A stretch of DNA of 64,000 nucleotides from Streptomyces coffeae (GCF_016741875.1 NZ_JAERRF010000016.1:1-64000), one strand, 5' to 3'; shown: positions 42,310-52,541, counted from the stretch's first letter. Program-made: numbers and translations. The notes: generated by a model from the letters alone, not told the origin.

Positions 42310-42455
42310 CCTCCCCCGCCCCGGCCGCCCTGAGAGGCGTCCAGCGTTGAATGCCGTCGAACACGGTCACGGGAATGCATGCCCGCGTGTTGCCGCCCAC
42401 ACACCGAGGGAACTGTCAGGAGTGATCCGCTCAGCGCCGAGCCCGAGGAGCCGTG

Positions 42456-45400
42456 ATGCACGACGACCGACTGTTGGTGGAAGGGCGCCTGGACCGGGCG
42501 CTGAACCAGTTCATCCGGCCCGCCCAGTACCCGGAGCGGGTGCCACTGGCGCTGTTCGCCTGGCGGGCGCCCGGTGAACCGGTACCGGTCGGTGAGGCGC
42601 TGGAGGCCGCGTACGAGCGGTTCGAGACCGGCACCGACTGGGGCAGCCCCTGGTCGACCTGGTGGTTCCGGCTGGAGGGCGCGGTCCCGGCGGAGTGGGC
42701 CGGGCGCCGGGTCGAGGCCGTGATCGACCCCGGCTTCACCGGTGACGGGCCCGGGTTCCAGGCCGAGGGGCTGGTGTACGACGCCCACGGGGTGCCGCTG
42801 AAGGGCATCCATCCGCGCAACCGCCACATCCCGGTCGCGGCCCCGGCGGAGGGCGGTGAACCGGTGCGGCTGCTGCTGGAGGCGGCCGCCAACCCGGCCG
42901 TGCTGCGCGGCGGCTTTGTGCCGACGAAGCTGGGCGACGTCCTGACCGCCGGGGACCGCCCGCTGTACCGGTTCGCCTCCGCGGATCTGGCCGTGCTCGA
43001 CGAGCACGTCTGGCATCTGGTGCTGGACCTCGAGGTGCTGTCGGAGCTGATGCGCGAACTGCCCACGGACCGGCCGCGCCGCCACGAGATCCTGCGCGCC
43101 CTGGAGAACGCGCTCGACGCGCTCGATCTGCACGACGTACCGGGCACCGCGGCCGCCGCCCGCGCCGAGCTGGCCGACGCGCTCAGCCGTCCCGCACACG
43201 CCAGCGCCCACCGGGTCTCGGCGGCCGGGCACGCCCATATCGACTCGGCGTGGCTGTGGCCGCTGCGCGAGACCGTGCGCAAGGCGTCCCGCACCTTCGC
43301 CAATGTCACCGCGCTCGCGGGCGACTACCCCGAGCTGGTCTTCGCCTGCTCCCAGGCGCAGCAGTACGCATGGGTCAAGGAGCACCAGCCGCACATCTGG
43401 GAGCGCATCAAGAAGGCCGTGTCGGACGGCAACTGGGCGCCGGTCGGCTCGATGTGGGTGGAGTCGGACGCCAATATGCCCGGCGGGGAGGCGCTGGCCC
43501 GGCAGATCATGCACGGCAAGCGGTTCTTCCTGGAGGAGCTCGGGGTGGACACCGAGGAGATCTGGCTGCCGGACTCCTTCGGCTACACGGCCGCCTTCCC
43601 GCAGCTGGCGAAGCTGGCGGGGGTGCGGTGGTTCCTCACCCAGAAGCTGTCGTGGAACCAGACCAACAAGATGCCGCACCACACCTTCTGGTGGGAGGGC
43701 ATCGACGGCACCCGGGTCTTCACCCACTTCCCTCCGGTGGACACCTACAACGCGCAGTTCCACGCGAGCGAACTGGCCCACGCGGAGCGCAACTTCGCCG
43801 ACAAGGGCCTCGCCACCCGCTCGCTGGTGCCCTTCGGCTGGGGCGACGGCGGGGGCGGCCCCACCCGCGAGATGCTGGAGAAGGCGCGGCGGCTGAGCTC
43901 GCTGGAGGGGTCACCCCGGGTGGAGATCCACAAGCCGTCGGTGTTCTTCACCGAGGCCGAGCGGGAGTACGGCGCCAAGGCCCCGGTGTGGTCGGGCGAG
44001 CTGTACCTCGAGCTGCACCGGGCCACGTACACCACCCAGGCCAAGACCAAGCAGGGCAACCGGCGGAGTGAACACCTGCTGCGGGAGGCGGAGTTGTGGG
44101 CCACCGCGGCCGCGCTGCACGCGCCCGGCTACGCCTACCCGTACGACGATCTGGACCGGATCTGGAAGACAGTGCTGCTGCACCAGTTCCATGACATCCT
44201 GCCCGGCTCGTCGATCGCCTGGGTGCACCGCGAGGCGCGGGAGACCTATGAGCGGGTGTTCGCGGAGCTGGAGGGGATTGTCGCGGCGGCGGTGGCGGCG
44301 CTGGACGGTGGCGGTCCCGCGGTGCTCAACGCCTCGCCGTACGAACGCGAGGAGGTGGCCGTGGTGGACGCGGAGACCGCCGCCGCCCTCCCGCCGGAGA
44401 CCCCCTCCCAGGCGCTGGGTGGCGGGCGGACGGCGGTGCCGGTGCGGGTGGCCGGGCTGGGCGCCGCGGCGCTTCCGGCCGCCGCCACCCGGGGCGAACC
44501 GGGGGTGACCGCGCTGAGCGACGGCCACAGCATCGTGCTCGACAACGACCGGCTGCGGGTGACCATCGACGCCGACGGGCTGCTGACCTCGGTGCTGGAC
44601 CTGGACGCGGGCCGCGAGGTGCTGGCGCCCGGCGCCCGCGGCAATCTGCTCCAGCTCCACCCCGACCACCCCAACCAGTGGGACGCCTGGGACATCGACC
44701 GGCACTACCGCCGCACCCGCACCGATCTCACCGACGCGGAGCATGTCGAGCTGACCGAGTCCGGACCGCTGCGCGCCACGGTGCGGGTGGTGCGCTCCTT
44801 CGGCTCCTCACGGGTGGTCCAGGACCTCACCCTGGCCGCGGGCAGCCGCCGTCTCGACATCGCCACCGAGGTGGACTGGCAGGAGTCGGAGAAGGTCCTC
44901 AAGGCGGCGTTCCCGCTGGATGTGCACGCCCGGGTGTCCACCGCGGAGATCCAGTTCGGCCATGTAGACCGCGCCACCCACACCAACACCGGCTGGGACG
45001 CGGCCCGGTTCGAGATCTGCGCCCACCGCTGGCTGCGGGTGGCCGAGCCCGGGTACGGGGCCGCGCTGCTCAACGACTCCACCTACGGCCACGATGTGAC
45101 CCGCACCGCGCACCCGGTGCCCGAGGGCGACGGTGACGAGCGGGAGGTGCTGGGCACGACCGTACGGCTGACCCTGCTGCGCGCCCCGCACAGCCCGGAC
45201 CCGGAGACCGACCTCGGCACCCACCACTTCCGCTACGCCCTGCTGCCGGGCGCTGATGTGGGGGACGCGGTGGCCGAGGGGCTTGCGCTGAACCTGCCAC
45301 TACGCGCGCTGCCTTCTGGTCCACCGGCCCTGGCCCCGCTGGTGTCGGTGGACAATCCGGCGATCACCGTGGAGTCGGTCAAGCTTTCCGAGGACCGCAG

Positions 45401-45605
45401 CGGCGATGTGGTGGTGCGGCTGTACGCATCGCACGGCGGCCGGGCGGTGGGCACGCTGGTGACCGGTTTCCCGGTGACCCGGGCGGAGGTGACCGATCTG
45501 CTGGAGCGTCCGCTGCGGCCGGCGGCGACCGGCGCGGCCGGGCTGCGCCTGGCCCTGCGGCCGCACCAGATCCTCACCCTGCGGCTGACACCCGTGCGCG
45601 GCTGA
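42456..45605 (+). CDS. GH38 alpha-mannosidase
   Basis: 1049 residues, the usual size of cytosolic bacterial GH38 enzymes. Zinc site GHAHIDSAWLWPLRET near 258; catalytic nucleophile in EIWLPDSFGYTAAFPQLAKL (Asp near 373); VPFGWGDGGGGPTREML and the helical bundle LLHQFHDILPGSSIAWVHREA near 575 with further zinc His; then beta-sandwich domains (VLDNDRLRVTIDADGLLTSVLDL) to the end. No signal peptide. The ATG at 42456 is preferred because GAGGAG lies five bases upstream. It is convergent with the poxB-like gene, 16 bases apart. Confidence 0.94.
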   Translation: MHDDRLLVEGRLDRALNQFIRPAQYPERVPLALFAWRAPGEPVPVGEALEAAYERFETGTDWGSPWSTWWFRLEGAVPAEWAGRRVEAVIDPGFTGDGPGFQAEGLVYDAHGVPLKGIHPRNRHIPVAAPAEGGEPVRLLLEAAANPAVLRGGFVPTKLGDVLTAGDRPLYRFASADLAVLDEHVWHLVLDLEVLSELMRELPTDRPRRHEILRALENALDALDLHDVPGTAAAARAELADALSRPAHASAHRVSAAGHAHIDSAWLWPLRETVRKASRTFANVTALAGDYPELVFACSQAQQYAWVKEHQPHIWERIKKAVSDGNWAPVGSMWVESDANMPGGEALARQIMHGKRFFLEELGVDTEEIWLPDSFGYTAAFPQLAKLAGVRWFLTQKLSWNQTNKMPHHTFWWEGIDGTRVFTHFPPVDTYNAQFHASELAHAERNFADKGLATRSLVPFGWGDGGGGPTREMLEKARRLSSLEGSPRVEIHKPSVFFTEAEREYGAKAPVWSGELYLELHRATYTTQAKTKQGNRRSEHLLREAELWATAAALHAPGYAYPYDDLDRIWKTVLLHQFHDILPGSSIAWVHREARETYERVFAELEGIVAAAVAALDGGGPAVLNASPYEREEVAVVDAETAAALPPETPSQALGGGRTAVPVRVAGLGAAALPAAATRGEPGVTALSDGHSIVLDNDRLRVTIDADGLLTSVLDLDAGREVLAPGARGNLLQLHPDHPNQWDAWDIDRHYRRTRTDLTDAEHVELTESGPLRATVRVVRSFGSSRVVQDLTLAAGSRRLDIATEVDWQESEKVLKAAFPLDVHARVSTAEIQFGHVDRATHTNTGWDAARFEICAHRWLRVAEPGYGAALLNDSTYGHDVTRTAHPVPEGDGDEREVLGTTVRLTLLRAPHSPDPETDLGTHHFRYALLPGADVGDAVAEGLALNLPLRALPSGPPALAPLVSVDNPAITVESVKLSEDRSGDVVVRLYASHGGRAVGTLVTGFPVTRAEVTDLLERPLRPAATGAAGLRLALRPHQILTLRLTPVRG

Positions 45606-45621
45606 GCGGGGCGGGGCCGGA

Positions 45622-47364
45622 TCAGGGGCGCGGCAGGTTGCGCAGATTGGAGCGGGCCATCTGCACCATCCTGCCGACGCCCCCGTCCAGCACCATCTTG
45701 CTGGCCGACAGCGCGAATCCGGTCACCATCTCCGCCTTGATCTTGGGCGGGATGGACAGTGCGTTGGGGTCGGTGACGATGTCCACGAGCGCGGGCCCCT
45801 TGCGGCGCAGCGCGTCCCGCAGCACCGACCGCAGATGTTTGGGCTTCTCCACCCGGACGCCGTAGACCCCGGCCGCGTCGGCGAGGGCCGCGAAGTCCGG
45901 GTTGTGGTTGGTGGTGCCGTACGCGGGCAGCCCCGACACCAGCATCTCCAGCTCGACCATGCCGAGCGAGGAGTTGTTGAACAGGATCACCTTCACCGGC
46001 AGGTCGTACTGGACCAGGGTGAGGAAGTCGCCCATCAGCATGGTGAATCCGCCGTCGCCGGACATCGACACCACCTGGCGGCGGCTGTCCAGGAACTGGG
46101 CGCCGATGGCCTGCGGCAGCGCGTTGGCCATCGAGCCGTGGGTGAACGAACCGATCACCCGGCGGCGGCCGTTGGGGGTCAGATAGCGGGCCGCCCAGAC
46201 GTTGCACATCCCGGTGTCCACGGTGAAGACGGCGTCGTCCGCGGCCTCCTCGTCCAGGATCGAGGCCACGTACTCGGGGTGGATCGGGACATGCTTCTCG
46301 ACCTTGCGGGTGTACGCCCGGACCACGCCCTCCAGCGCCTCCGCGTGCTTCTTCAGCATCCGGTCCAGGAAGCGGCGGTCGGTCTTGGGGCGCACCTTCG
46401 GCGTCAGACAGCGCAGGGTCTCGCGGACGTCGCCCCACACCGCGAGGTCCAGTTTGGAGCGGCGGCCCAGGTGTTCGGGGCGTACGTCGACCTGCACGGT
46501 GGTCACATCGTCCGGGAGGAAGGCGCCGTAGGGGAAGTCGGTGCCCAGCAGCATCAGCAGATCGCACTCATGGGTGGCCTCGTACGCCGCGCCGTAGCCG
46601 AGCAGTCCGCTCATCCCCACGTCGAAGGGGTTGTTGTACTGGATCCACTCCTTGCCGCGCAGGGCATGGCCCACCGGTGCCTTCACCCGCTCGGCGAACT
46701 CCATCACCTCGTCGTGTGCCCCGGCGGTGCCGCTGCCGCAGAAGAGCGTGATCCGGTCCGCCGCGTCCACCATGCGCGCCAGTTCGTCGATCTCCGCGTC
46801 TCCCGGGCGCACGGTGGGCCGGGAGGTCACCAGCGCGTGTTCCTCGGCGCGCTCGGGGGCCGGTCGGGCGGCGATGTCACCGGGCAGGGTGACCACGCTG
46901 ACCCCGCCGCGGCCGATCGCGTGCTGGACGGCGGTCTGGAGGACCCGCGGCATCTGCTGGGGGCTGGAGATCAGTTCGCAGTAGTGGCTGCACTCGCGGA
47001 ACAGCTGGTCGGGGTGGGTCTCCTGGAAGTAGCCGGTGCCGATCTCGCTGCTGGGGATGTGCGAGGCGAGGGCCAGGACCGGGGCCATCGAGCGATGGGC
47101 GTCGTAGAGCCCGTTGATGAGGTGGAGATTGCCGGGGCCACAGGAGCCCGCGCAGGCGGCGAGGGTGCCGGTCAGCTGGGCCTCGGCGCCCGCGGCGAAG
47201 GCGGCGGTCTCCTCGTGCCGGACCTGGATCCACTCGATGGCGGCGTTGCGGCGGACCGCGTCCACCACGGGGTTGAGGCTGTCGCCGACCACCCCGTACA
47301 GCCGCCGCACCCCGGCGCGCACCAGGATGTCCACGCATTGCTCCGCCACCGTCTGCTTGCCCAT
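45622..47364 (-). CDS. poxB: ThDP-dependent pyruvate oxidase / pyruvate:quinone dehydrogenase
   Basis: 580 residues with the three-domain layout of the ThDP oxidase family. VRHEETAAFAAGAEAQLTG near 50 has the ThDP-activating Glu; the central domain includes LFCGSGTAGAHDEVM and DVRPEHLGRRSKLDL; the C-terminal ThDP-binding fold has VDTGMCNVWAARYL and SMSGDGGFTMLMGDFLTLVQYDLPVKVILFNN (GDG to NN motif). The C-terminus lacks a clear lipid-binding amphipathic helix, so coupling to quinone is uncertain and acetolactate-synthase-like activity cannot be excluded. It is a lone gene. Confidence 0.87.
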   Translation of the reverse strand: MGKQTVAEQCVDILVRAGVRRLYGVVGDSLNPVVDAVRRNAAIEWIQVRHEETAAFAAGAEAQLTGTLAACAGSCGPGNLHLINGLYDAHRSMAPVLALASHIPSSEIGTGYFQETHPDQLFRECSHYCELISSPQQMPRVLQTAVQHAIGRGGVSVVTLPGDIAARPAPERAEEHALVTSRPTVRPGDAEIDELARMVDAADRITLFCGSGTAGAHDEVMEFAERVKAPVGHALRGKEWIQYNNPFDVGMSGLLGYGAAYEATHECDLLMLLGTDFPYGAFLPDDVTTVQVDVRPEHLGRRSKLDLAVWGDVRETLRCLTPKVRPKTDRRFLDRMLKKHAEALEGVVRAYTRKVEKHVPIHPEYVASILDEEAADDAVFTVDTGMCNVWAARYLTPNGRRRVIGSFTHGSMANALPQAIGAQFLDSRRQVVSMSGDGGFTMLMGDFLTLVQYDLPVKVILFNNSSLGMVELEMLVSGLPAYGTTNHNPDFAALADAAGVYGVRVEKPKHLRSVLRDALRRKGPALVDIVTDPNALSIPPKIKAEMVTGFALSASKMVLDGGVGRMVQMARSNLRNLPRP

Positions 47365-47438
47365 CGCGCGCCTCGTCCCTTCCGCCCTGGGTTGCCGGGG
47401 TTCGTCGACCCCTGTACATCAACCCATGGACGGCGCGC

Positions 47439-48938
47439 TCACGCCTCCCAGACGGCCACCGCCGTACGGTCGTCGGCGTAGCCCTTCACCCGGGTCTGGG
47501 CGTCGGCGAGGTACGCGGCGAGCCCCGGCGGCTCGGCCGTTGCCCAGCGTTCGGCCAAGTGGTCGGCGAGCGCGGCCTCGCCGCGCAGCGGGTCGGCGAG
47601 GCCCTCACCACAGAGCAGCAGGGTGTCGCCCGGACGGGCGACGGACGTACGGAAGAGGAACGGTCCGCCGACCGGGGCGTCCGGCGGGGTGTCAGGTGCG
47701 GAGGCCGGGTCCGCTGCGGATGCGGGCGGGCCGTCCGCGTCCGGGGGCGGCGCGCCCACGGGCGGACGCCGGTCGGCGTAGCCGGGGACCGGCCCGCCCA
47801 CGGTGTCCCCCTCCCCCGGCGTCGGTTCCAGGTCCTGCCAGCCGCCCTCGCGCAGCCGGAACAGCCCGCCCCCGCCCGCGCCGAAGAACACTCGGGTGCG
47901 GCAGGCCGGATGGGCGGGCAGCAGCAGACAGCGCACCGAGACGGTGTACTCGGCCGGGTCCAGGCCGAGCACGGTGGCACGGGCGCGCAGTCTGCCGTAG
48001 CCGCGGGCGGTCAGCCGGTGCAGCCCGGACTTGAGGGCGCCGCGGTCGGCGGTGTGCAGATCGTCGGCCAGCCGGACGCGGCTGCGGCCGACCGCCGCGC
48101 CGATCCAGTCGCACATCTCGCGCGCGGCCTGCTGCGCCCTGGGGGCCGCCCGTACGCCACCGGCCACGACCGCCAGGACCAGGGCGCCGTCACCGGTCCC
48201 GAACCGTGCCGTCAGCAGCGCGTCCCGCCGGGGATCCCCGCGGTAGCGGGCGGAGTCGCCGCGCAGCGAGACGGCCCGGAGGGTGAAGGTGCCGTAGCGG
48301 GCGCCGTCCAGCACGGTGTCGGGCACAAGATCGCCGAGTTCCTCGGGGTCGGCGACGGGCAGAGTGGTCGGCTCGGCCTCGTAGGTGGGCGGTCCGCTCC
48401 CGACGAATCCGGCCGCGGCGGTCCGCCAGGGCCGGGCGGGGTCGGCGGGGGGCGCGCCGGACGGGGACGGGGATGGGGGCGGGGCGGAGGGCTTGGCGGG
48501 CGAGGGGATCGGGGGTGATACGGCCGAAGGACGCGTTCCGGGGGTGTCCGTTCCAGGGGAGTCCGTTCCGGAGGCCGGTCCGGTACGGGCGGATCCGGTA
48601 CGGGCGAGGGAAGACGGCGCGGTAGGGGCGGGAGAGGGCGGTGCGGCGCCGGGCCCTTCACCGCCGCCGGGAGATCGCCACCCCTGCGGGCCATCTCCCT
48701 CCGCGGCGTCCGGGCCCGGTGCGGCACCGCCCGGCTCCTCCCGCGGCCGCCACGGAGCCCCCGCGGCGGGCCGCTGCCCGGTGCCGCCGGGGCGGCAGCC
48801 GAGCGTGCGGGCGGCCGAGTCGAACCGGTCGTCCACGGTGTCCGTCGCCGCGGCGGGCCCTGCGTCGGCCCGGCACGGGTCGTACAACTCGCGCCACCAG
48901 TCGTCCTCGTGACCGGGTTTGTCCCCCTGCTGGCTCAT
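47439..48938 (-). CDS. PP2C-like phosphatase-domain protein with disordered N-terminus
   Basis: 499 residues. The first 180 are Pro/Ala/Gly/Ser-rich and probably disordered, after a short conserved-looking start DDWWRELYDP. From about 205 a PP2C/SpoIIE-like fold is visible: YGTFTLRAVSLRGDSARYRGDPRRDALLTARFGTGDGALVLAVVAGG and near the end GDTLLLCGEGLADPL and YADDRTAVAVWE. The usual RxGxxR and DGxGG metal motifs are altered (RGDSARYRG, VVAGGV), so catalysis needs testing. ATG at 48938 has no good ribosome-binding site; GTG at 48953 is possible. Confidence 0.75.
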   Translation of the reverse strand: MSQQGDKPGHEDDWWRELYDPCRADAGPAAATDTVDDRFDSAARTLGCRPGGTGQRPAAGAPWRPREEPGGAAPGPDAAEGDGPQGWRSPGGGEGPGAAPPSPAPTAPSSLARTGSARTGPASGTDSPGTDTPGTRPSAVSPPIPSPAKPSAPPPSPSPSGAPPADPARPWRTAAAGFVGSGPPTYEAEPTTLPVADPEELGDLVPDTVLDGARYGTFTLRAVSLRGDSARYRGDPRRDALLTARFGTGDGALVLAVVAGGVRAAPRAQQAAREMCDWIGAAVGRSRVRLADDLHTADRGALKSGLHRLTARGYGRLRARATVLGLDPAEYTVSVRCLLLPAHPACRTRVFFGAGGGGLFRLREGGWQDLEPTPGEGDTVGGPVPGYADRRPPVGAPPPDADGPPASAADPASAPDTPPDAPVGGPFLFRTSVARPGDTLLLCGEGLADPLRGEAALADHLAERWATAEPPGLAAYLADAQTRVKGYADDRTAVAVWEA

Positions 48939-49024
48939 CCCCACATTGTCCACAGGGAGGCTTCACCGCAACACCACGCCGCGGTCGATGGCCGTCCGGC
49001 CGCCGCTTCCGGCAGCCTGGGGAT

Positions 49025-49507
49025 ATGGCGACATGGCAGCTGGTCCTGTGCGGCCTGGTCATGCTGCTGGGCCTGGTCGGCGTGGTCGTACCCGGTCTGC
49101 CGGGCCCGGTCATCGTGTGGGCCGCGGTGCTGTGGTGGTCGCTGACCGAGAAGACCGGCCCGGCCTGGGCCCTGCTGGTCGGGGCGACCGCGCTGCTGCT
49201 GCTCGATCAGGCCGTGAAATGGCTGTTGCCCGCCCGCCGGATGCGCGGGGCGGGCATCACCCGCCGGACGTTTCTGCTGGCCGGGATCGCGGGCATCGTC
49301 GGCTTCTTCGTCATCCCGGTCATCGGCGCGCCCGTCGGCTTCGTGGCCGGGATCTACGGCGCGGAGCGGCACCGGCTGGGCGGGCACGGGGACGCCTGGC
49401 TGTCCACGCGGACGGTGATGCGGGCGATCGGCATCAGTGTGCTGGTGGAGCTGTTCGCCTGTCTGCTGGTCGCGGGCGGCTGGCTGGCGGCGGTTGTCCT
49501 GCACTGA
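49025..49507 (+). CDS. DUF456 family membrane protein
   Basis: 160 residues with four or five membrane segments: WQLVLCGLVMLLGLVGVVVPGLPGPVIVWAAVLWW, ALLVGATALLLLDQAVKWL, TFLLAGIAGIVGFFVIPVIGAPVGFVAGIYGAE and AIGISVLVELFACLLVAGGWLAAV. The VPGLPGP and PVIGAPVG-AGIYGAE blocks define DUF456. Function is unknown. Start codon at 49025, 86 bases from the divergent PP2C start. Confidence 0.85.
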   Translation: MATWQLVLCGLVMLLGLVGVVVPGLPGPVIVWAAVLWWSLTEKTGPAWALLVGATALLLLDQAVKWLLPARRMRGAGITRRTFLLAGIAGIVGFFVIPVIGAPVGFVAGIYGAERHRLGGHGDAWLSTRTVMRAIGISVLVELFACLLVAGGWLAAVVLH

Positions 49508-49805
49508 GCGCCATGGGCCTCATGGGCCCCATCAGGAACGGACCGGGGGCGTATGGCAGTGAGCAAGGGCGCCCCGGCGCGCGCACCCCGGTGCGGCGGG
49601 AGCCCCGAGCCCCCGCCGCACCGCCGCACTCCGTCACCCGCCAGCCGCCAGCCGCCCATCGGCCTCGCTGACATCCGGTGTGGTTCGGTTGCGCCCCGAA
49701 GGGGTGCGGGGCTGTGTCGATATGCGGCTCCGCCGCGTGGGCGCGACCGGCCACGACGCAGCCGCAGACACACGACGGCACCTCGCGGCACTTCCCGCGG
49801 AGCGC
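49508..49805. other. Intergenic region between DUF456 and flavin reductase genes
   Basis: About 300 bases separating convergent genes. The only structure I note is a short run with overlapping ATGGGC/GCCCAT elements at 49512-49531 that can form a small hairpin after the DUF456 gene. No gene is supported. Confidence 0.4.
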
Positions 49806-51245
49806 TCAGCCGCGATACGCCTCCAGCAGCCGGAGCCAGATCTCGCTGATCGTCGGGAAGGACGGAGTGGCGTGCCACAGCCGTTCCACCGGCACCTCGC
49901 CCGCCACCGCCACCGTGGCCGAGTGCAGCAGTTCCCCCACCCCGGGTCCCACGAAGGTGACCCCGATCAGATGACCCCGGTCCAGGTCGACGATCATCCG
50001 CGCCCGGCCCCGGTAGCCGTCCGCGTAGAGCGCCGCGCCCGAGACCTGGCCGATGTCGTAGTCGACCACCCGGACGCTGCGCCCCTGGGCCTCGGCCTGG
50101 GCCGCGGTCAGCCCGACCGCGGCGACCTCCGGGTCGGTGAAGACCACCTGCGGTACGGCGGCGGTGTCCGCGGTCGCCGCGTGCGCGCCCCAGCGGTCGG
50201 TCTCCAGCAGCGGAACGCCCTGCGCCCGCGCGCCGATCGCCGCGCCCGCGATCCTGGCCTGGTACTTGCCCTGATGGGTGAGGAGCGCGCGGCGGTTGAC
50301 ATCGCCCACGGCGTACAGCCAGCCACCGGGCACATCGCGCACCCGCAGGGTGTCGTCCACGTCCAGCCAGCTGCCCGGCCGCAGTCCGATCGTCTCCAGG
50401 CCCACATCCTCGGTGCGCGGTGCCCGGCCGGTGGCGAAGAGGACCTCGTCCGCCTCGACGGTCTCCCCGCCCTCGAGGGTGAGAGTGACGGTTCCGTCCG
50501 TGCCGTCCCGCCGTACGTCCGTCACCGACGTATCGGTGCGGATCTTCACTCCGGTCTCGGTCAGCGCCTCGGCGACCAGCTCGCCCGCGAACGGTTCCAT
50601 CCGCTCCAGCAGCCCCGAGCCGCGGATCAGCATGGTCACCTCGGAGCCGAAGGCGTTCCACGCCGTGGCCATCTCGACGGCGACCACCCCGCCGCCCACC
50701 ACCGCCAGCCGCCGCGGCACCGTGGCCGAGCTGGTCGCCTCGCGGCTGGTCCAGGGGCGGGCCTCGGCGAGTCCGGGCAGATCCGGCAGGGCGGCCCGGC
50801 TGCCGGTGCAGATGCCCACCGCGTGCCGGGCGGTGAGCACGCGCTGTTGTCCGTCCGGGCCGGTGACGGTGACCTGGCGCGGTGCGGTCAGCCGCCCCTT
50901 GCCGCGGATCAGATCGATACCGACCGAGTCCAGCCAGCCGACCTGACCGTCGTCCTTCCAGTCCGAGACGAAGGAGTCACGGTGGGTGAATACGGCGGCG
51001 TTGTCCAGCGGGCCGCCCACCGCCTGGCGCAGCCCGGAGGCGCGGCGCGCCTCGGCGCGGGCGATGACCGGGCGCAGCAGCGCCTTGCTGGGGATACAGG
51101 CCCAGTACGAGCATTCGCCGCCGACCAGCTCGCTCTCCACGATGGCCGTGGAGAGCCCCGCGGCGCGGGCGCGGTCGGCCAGGTTCTCACCGACCGGGCC
51201 CGCGCCCAGGACCACGACGTCGTACTCGTCCATGGCGTCGTTCAT
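49806..51245 (-). CDS. FAD-dependent disulfide oxidoreductase (lipoamide dehydrogenase / mercuric reductase-like)
   Basis: 479 residues of pyridine nucleotide disulfide oxidoreductases. VVVLGAGPVGENLADRARAAGLSTAIVE binds FAD; ELVGGECSYWACIPSKALLRP holds the redox Cys pair, with SYWA in place of the usual N-V-G loop; RRLAVVGGGVVAVEMATAWNAFGSEVTMLIR binds NAD(P)H; GWLYAVGDVNRRALLTHQGKYQA is the second FAD motif; and HATPSFPTISE at the end supplies the catalytic His-Glu. Substrate is open: no 2-oxoacid dehydrogenase or mer genes are nearby. Start at 51245. Confidence 0.87.
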   Translation of the reverse strand: MNDAMDEYDVVVLGAGPVGENLADRARAAGLSTAIVESELVGGECSYWACIPSKALLRPVIARAEARRASGLRQAVGGPLDNAAVFTHRDSFVSDWKDDGQVGWLDSVGIDLIRGKGRLTAPRQVTVTGPDGQQRVLTARHAVGICTGSRAALPDLPGLAEARPWTSREATSSATVPRRLAVVGGGVVAVEMATAWNAFGSEVTMLIRGSGLLERMEPFAGELVAEALTETGVKIRTDTSVTDVRRDGTDGTVTLTLEGGETVEADEVLFATGRAPRTEDVGLETIGLRPGSWLDVDDTLRVRDVPGGWLYAVGDVNRRALLTHQGKYQARIAGAAIGARAQGVPLLETDRWGAHAATADTAAVPQVVFTDPEVAAVGLTAAQAEAQGRSVRVVDYDIGQVSGAALYADGYRGRARMIVDLDRGHLIGVTFVGPGVGELLHSATVAVAGEVPVERLWHATPSFPTISEIWLRLLEAYRG

Positions 51246-51419
51246 CGCAACCCGCTCTCTGCCGAATCCGGCGGTGTGATCGACCTGTGGCACCTCAGGA
51301 CCATCCTGGTCTCGAGTTACCACGTGGATCCACCCGAATCGGCATCCCGGGCCGTTCCGCGGTACGGCGGGGGGACTGCCCCGTGCCGCGATGGGCACGG
51401 GGCAACGCCGAAGGTCCCG

Positions 51420-52541
51420 TTAGGGCTTGCGCAGCGGTCCGCGCTTGCGTTCCATCATGTGGCGGCCGAGTGCGTGCTTCTGCTTCCAGTCCCGCCGGAT
51501 CTCGGCCCGCAGCCGGGCGTCGGTCCGGGCCGCGAGGCGTTCGTTCTCCCGCAGCAGCTTGCGGTAGCTCTCCAGCCGCCGGTGCGGCAGCGAGCCGTCG
51601 TCGATGGCGGCGAGTACCGCGCACCCGGGCTCCGTGCGGTGGGCACAGTCGTGGAAGCGGCACTCCTCGGCGAGCGCCTCGATCTCGGCGAACGCCTGGG
51701 CGACACCGCTTCCGGCGTCCCACAGCCCCACCCCGCGCAGCCCCGGGGTGTCGATGAGCGCACCGCCCCAGGGCAGGGGCAGCAGATCGCGGGTGGTCGT
51801 GGTGTGGCGGCCCTTGCCGTCACTGTCCCGGATCTCCTGGACGTCCTGGACGGACTCCCCGACCAGCGCGTTGGCCAGGGTGGACTTGCCCGCGCCCGAC
51901 TGGCCGAGCAGCACGGCGGTACCGGAGGCGAGAACGGCGGACAGGACGTCCACCCCCTCCCCCGTCGCGGAGCTGACGGGCAGCACCTGGACCCCGGGCG
52001 CGGCCGTCGCGGCGTCGTCGACGAGATGGGCCAGGGCGGCGGGGTCGGGCACCAGGTCGGCCTTGGTGAGGACGACCACCGGCTGGGCACCGCTCTCCCA
52101 GGACAGGGCCACGAACCGCTCGAGGCGGCCCAGGTCGAACTCGGCGGCGAGGGAGACGGCGATGACCGCGTGGTCGACGTTGGCGGCCAGCACCTGTCCG
52201 TCGGACCGCTTGGAGGAGGTGGAGCGCACCAGGGCGGTACGGCGCGGCAGCAGCGTCCGCACATAGCGCGGATCGCCGTCGGGGTCGACGGCGGCCCAGT
52301 CACCGGTGCACACGATCCGCATCGGGTCATGGGGCGTGACCAGTTCGGTGTCGGCCCGGACCGTACCGGCGGGGGTGATGACATCGCACTGGCCGCGGTC
52401 CACCCGGAGCACCCGTGCGGGCAGCAGCCCCTGCTCGGCGTACGGGGCGAAGGCGGCCTCCCAGCCCTCGTCCCAGCCGTACGGGGCGAGCGGGTCAGAG
52501 GTGGTGAACGAAGAAGACGACGAAGCGAAAGAGGATGACAA
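51420..52541 (-). CDS. rsgA: Ribosome small-subunit GTPase A
   Basis: 373 residues, a 30S-maturation GTPase. The circularly permuted order is clear: VVVLTKADLVP (G4), LLGQSGAGKSTLANALVG (G1), GKGRHTTTTRDL (G2) and LIDTPGLRGVG (G3), followed by the zinc knuckle ECRFHDCAHRTEPGCAV. An OB-type N-terminal domain (LPARVLRVDRGQCDVITPAG) precedes. The start is uncertain: TTG at 52541 has AAGGG seven bases upstream, GTG at 52556 has none. A 23-codon ORF and a perfect hairpin lie directly upstream. Confidence 0.92.
   Translation of the reverse strand: MSSSFASSSSSFTTSDPLAPYGWDEGWEAAFAPYAEQGLLPARVLRVDRGQCDVITPAGTVRADTELVTPHDPMRIVCTGDWAAVDPDGDPRYVRTLLPRRTALVRSTSSKRSDGQVLAANVDHAVIAVSLAAEFDLGRLERFVALSWESGAQPVVVLTKADLVPDPAALAHLVDDAATAAPGVQVLPVSSATGEGVDVLSAVLASGTAVLLGQSGAGKSTLANALVGESVQDVQEIRDSDGKGRHTTTTRDLLPLPWGGALIDTPGLRGVGLWDAGSGVAQAFAEIEALAEECRFHDCAHRTEPGCAVLAAIDDGSLPHRRLESYRKLLRENERLAARTDARLRAEIRRDWKQKHALGRHMMERKRGPLRKP

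Noticed and set aside
42361..42390. Partial symmetry around ATGCAT before the mannosidase gene
   Set aside because: Inner and outer arms have different centres, so it is not a consistent palindrome.
49680..52538. Long rightward frame across the flavin reductase and rsgA genes
   Set aside because: Same shadow effect; the product has no recognisable domain and the minus-strand genes are unambiguous.
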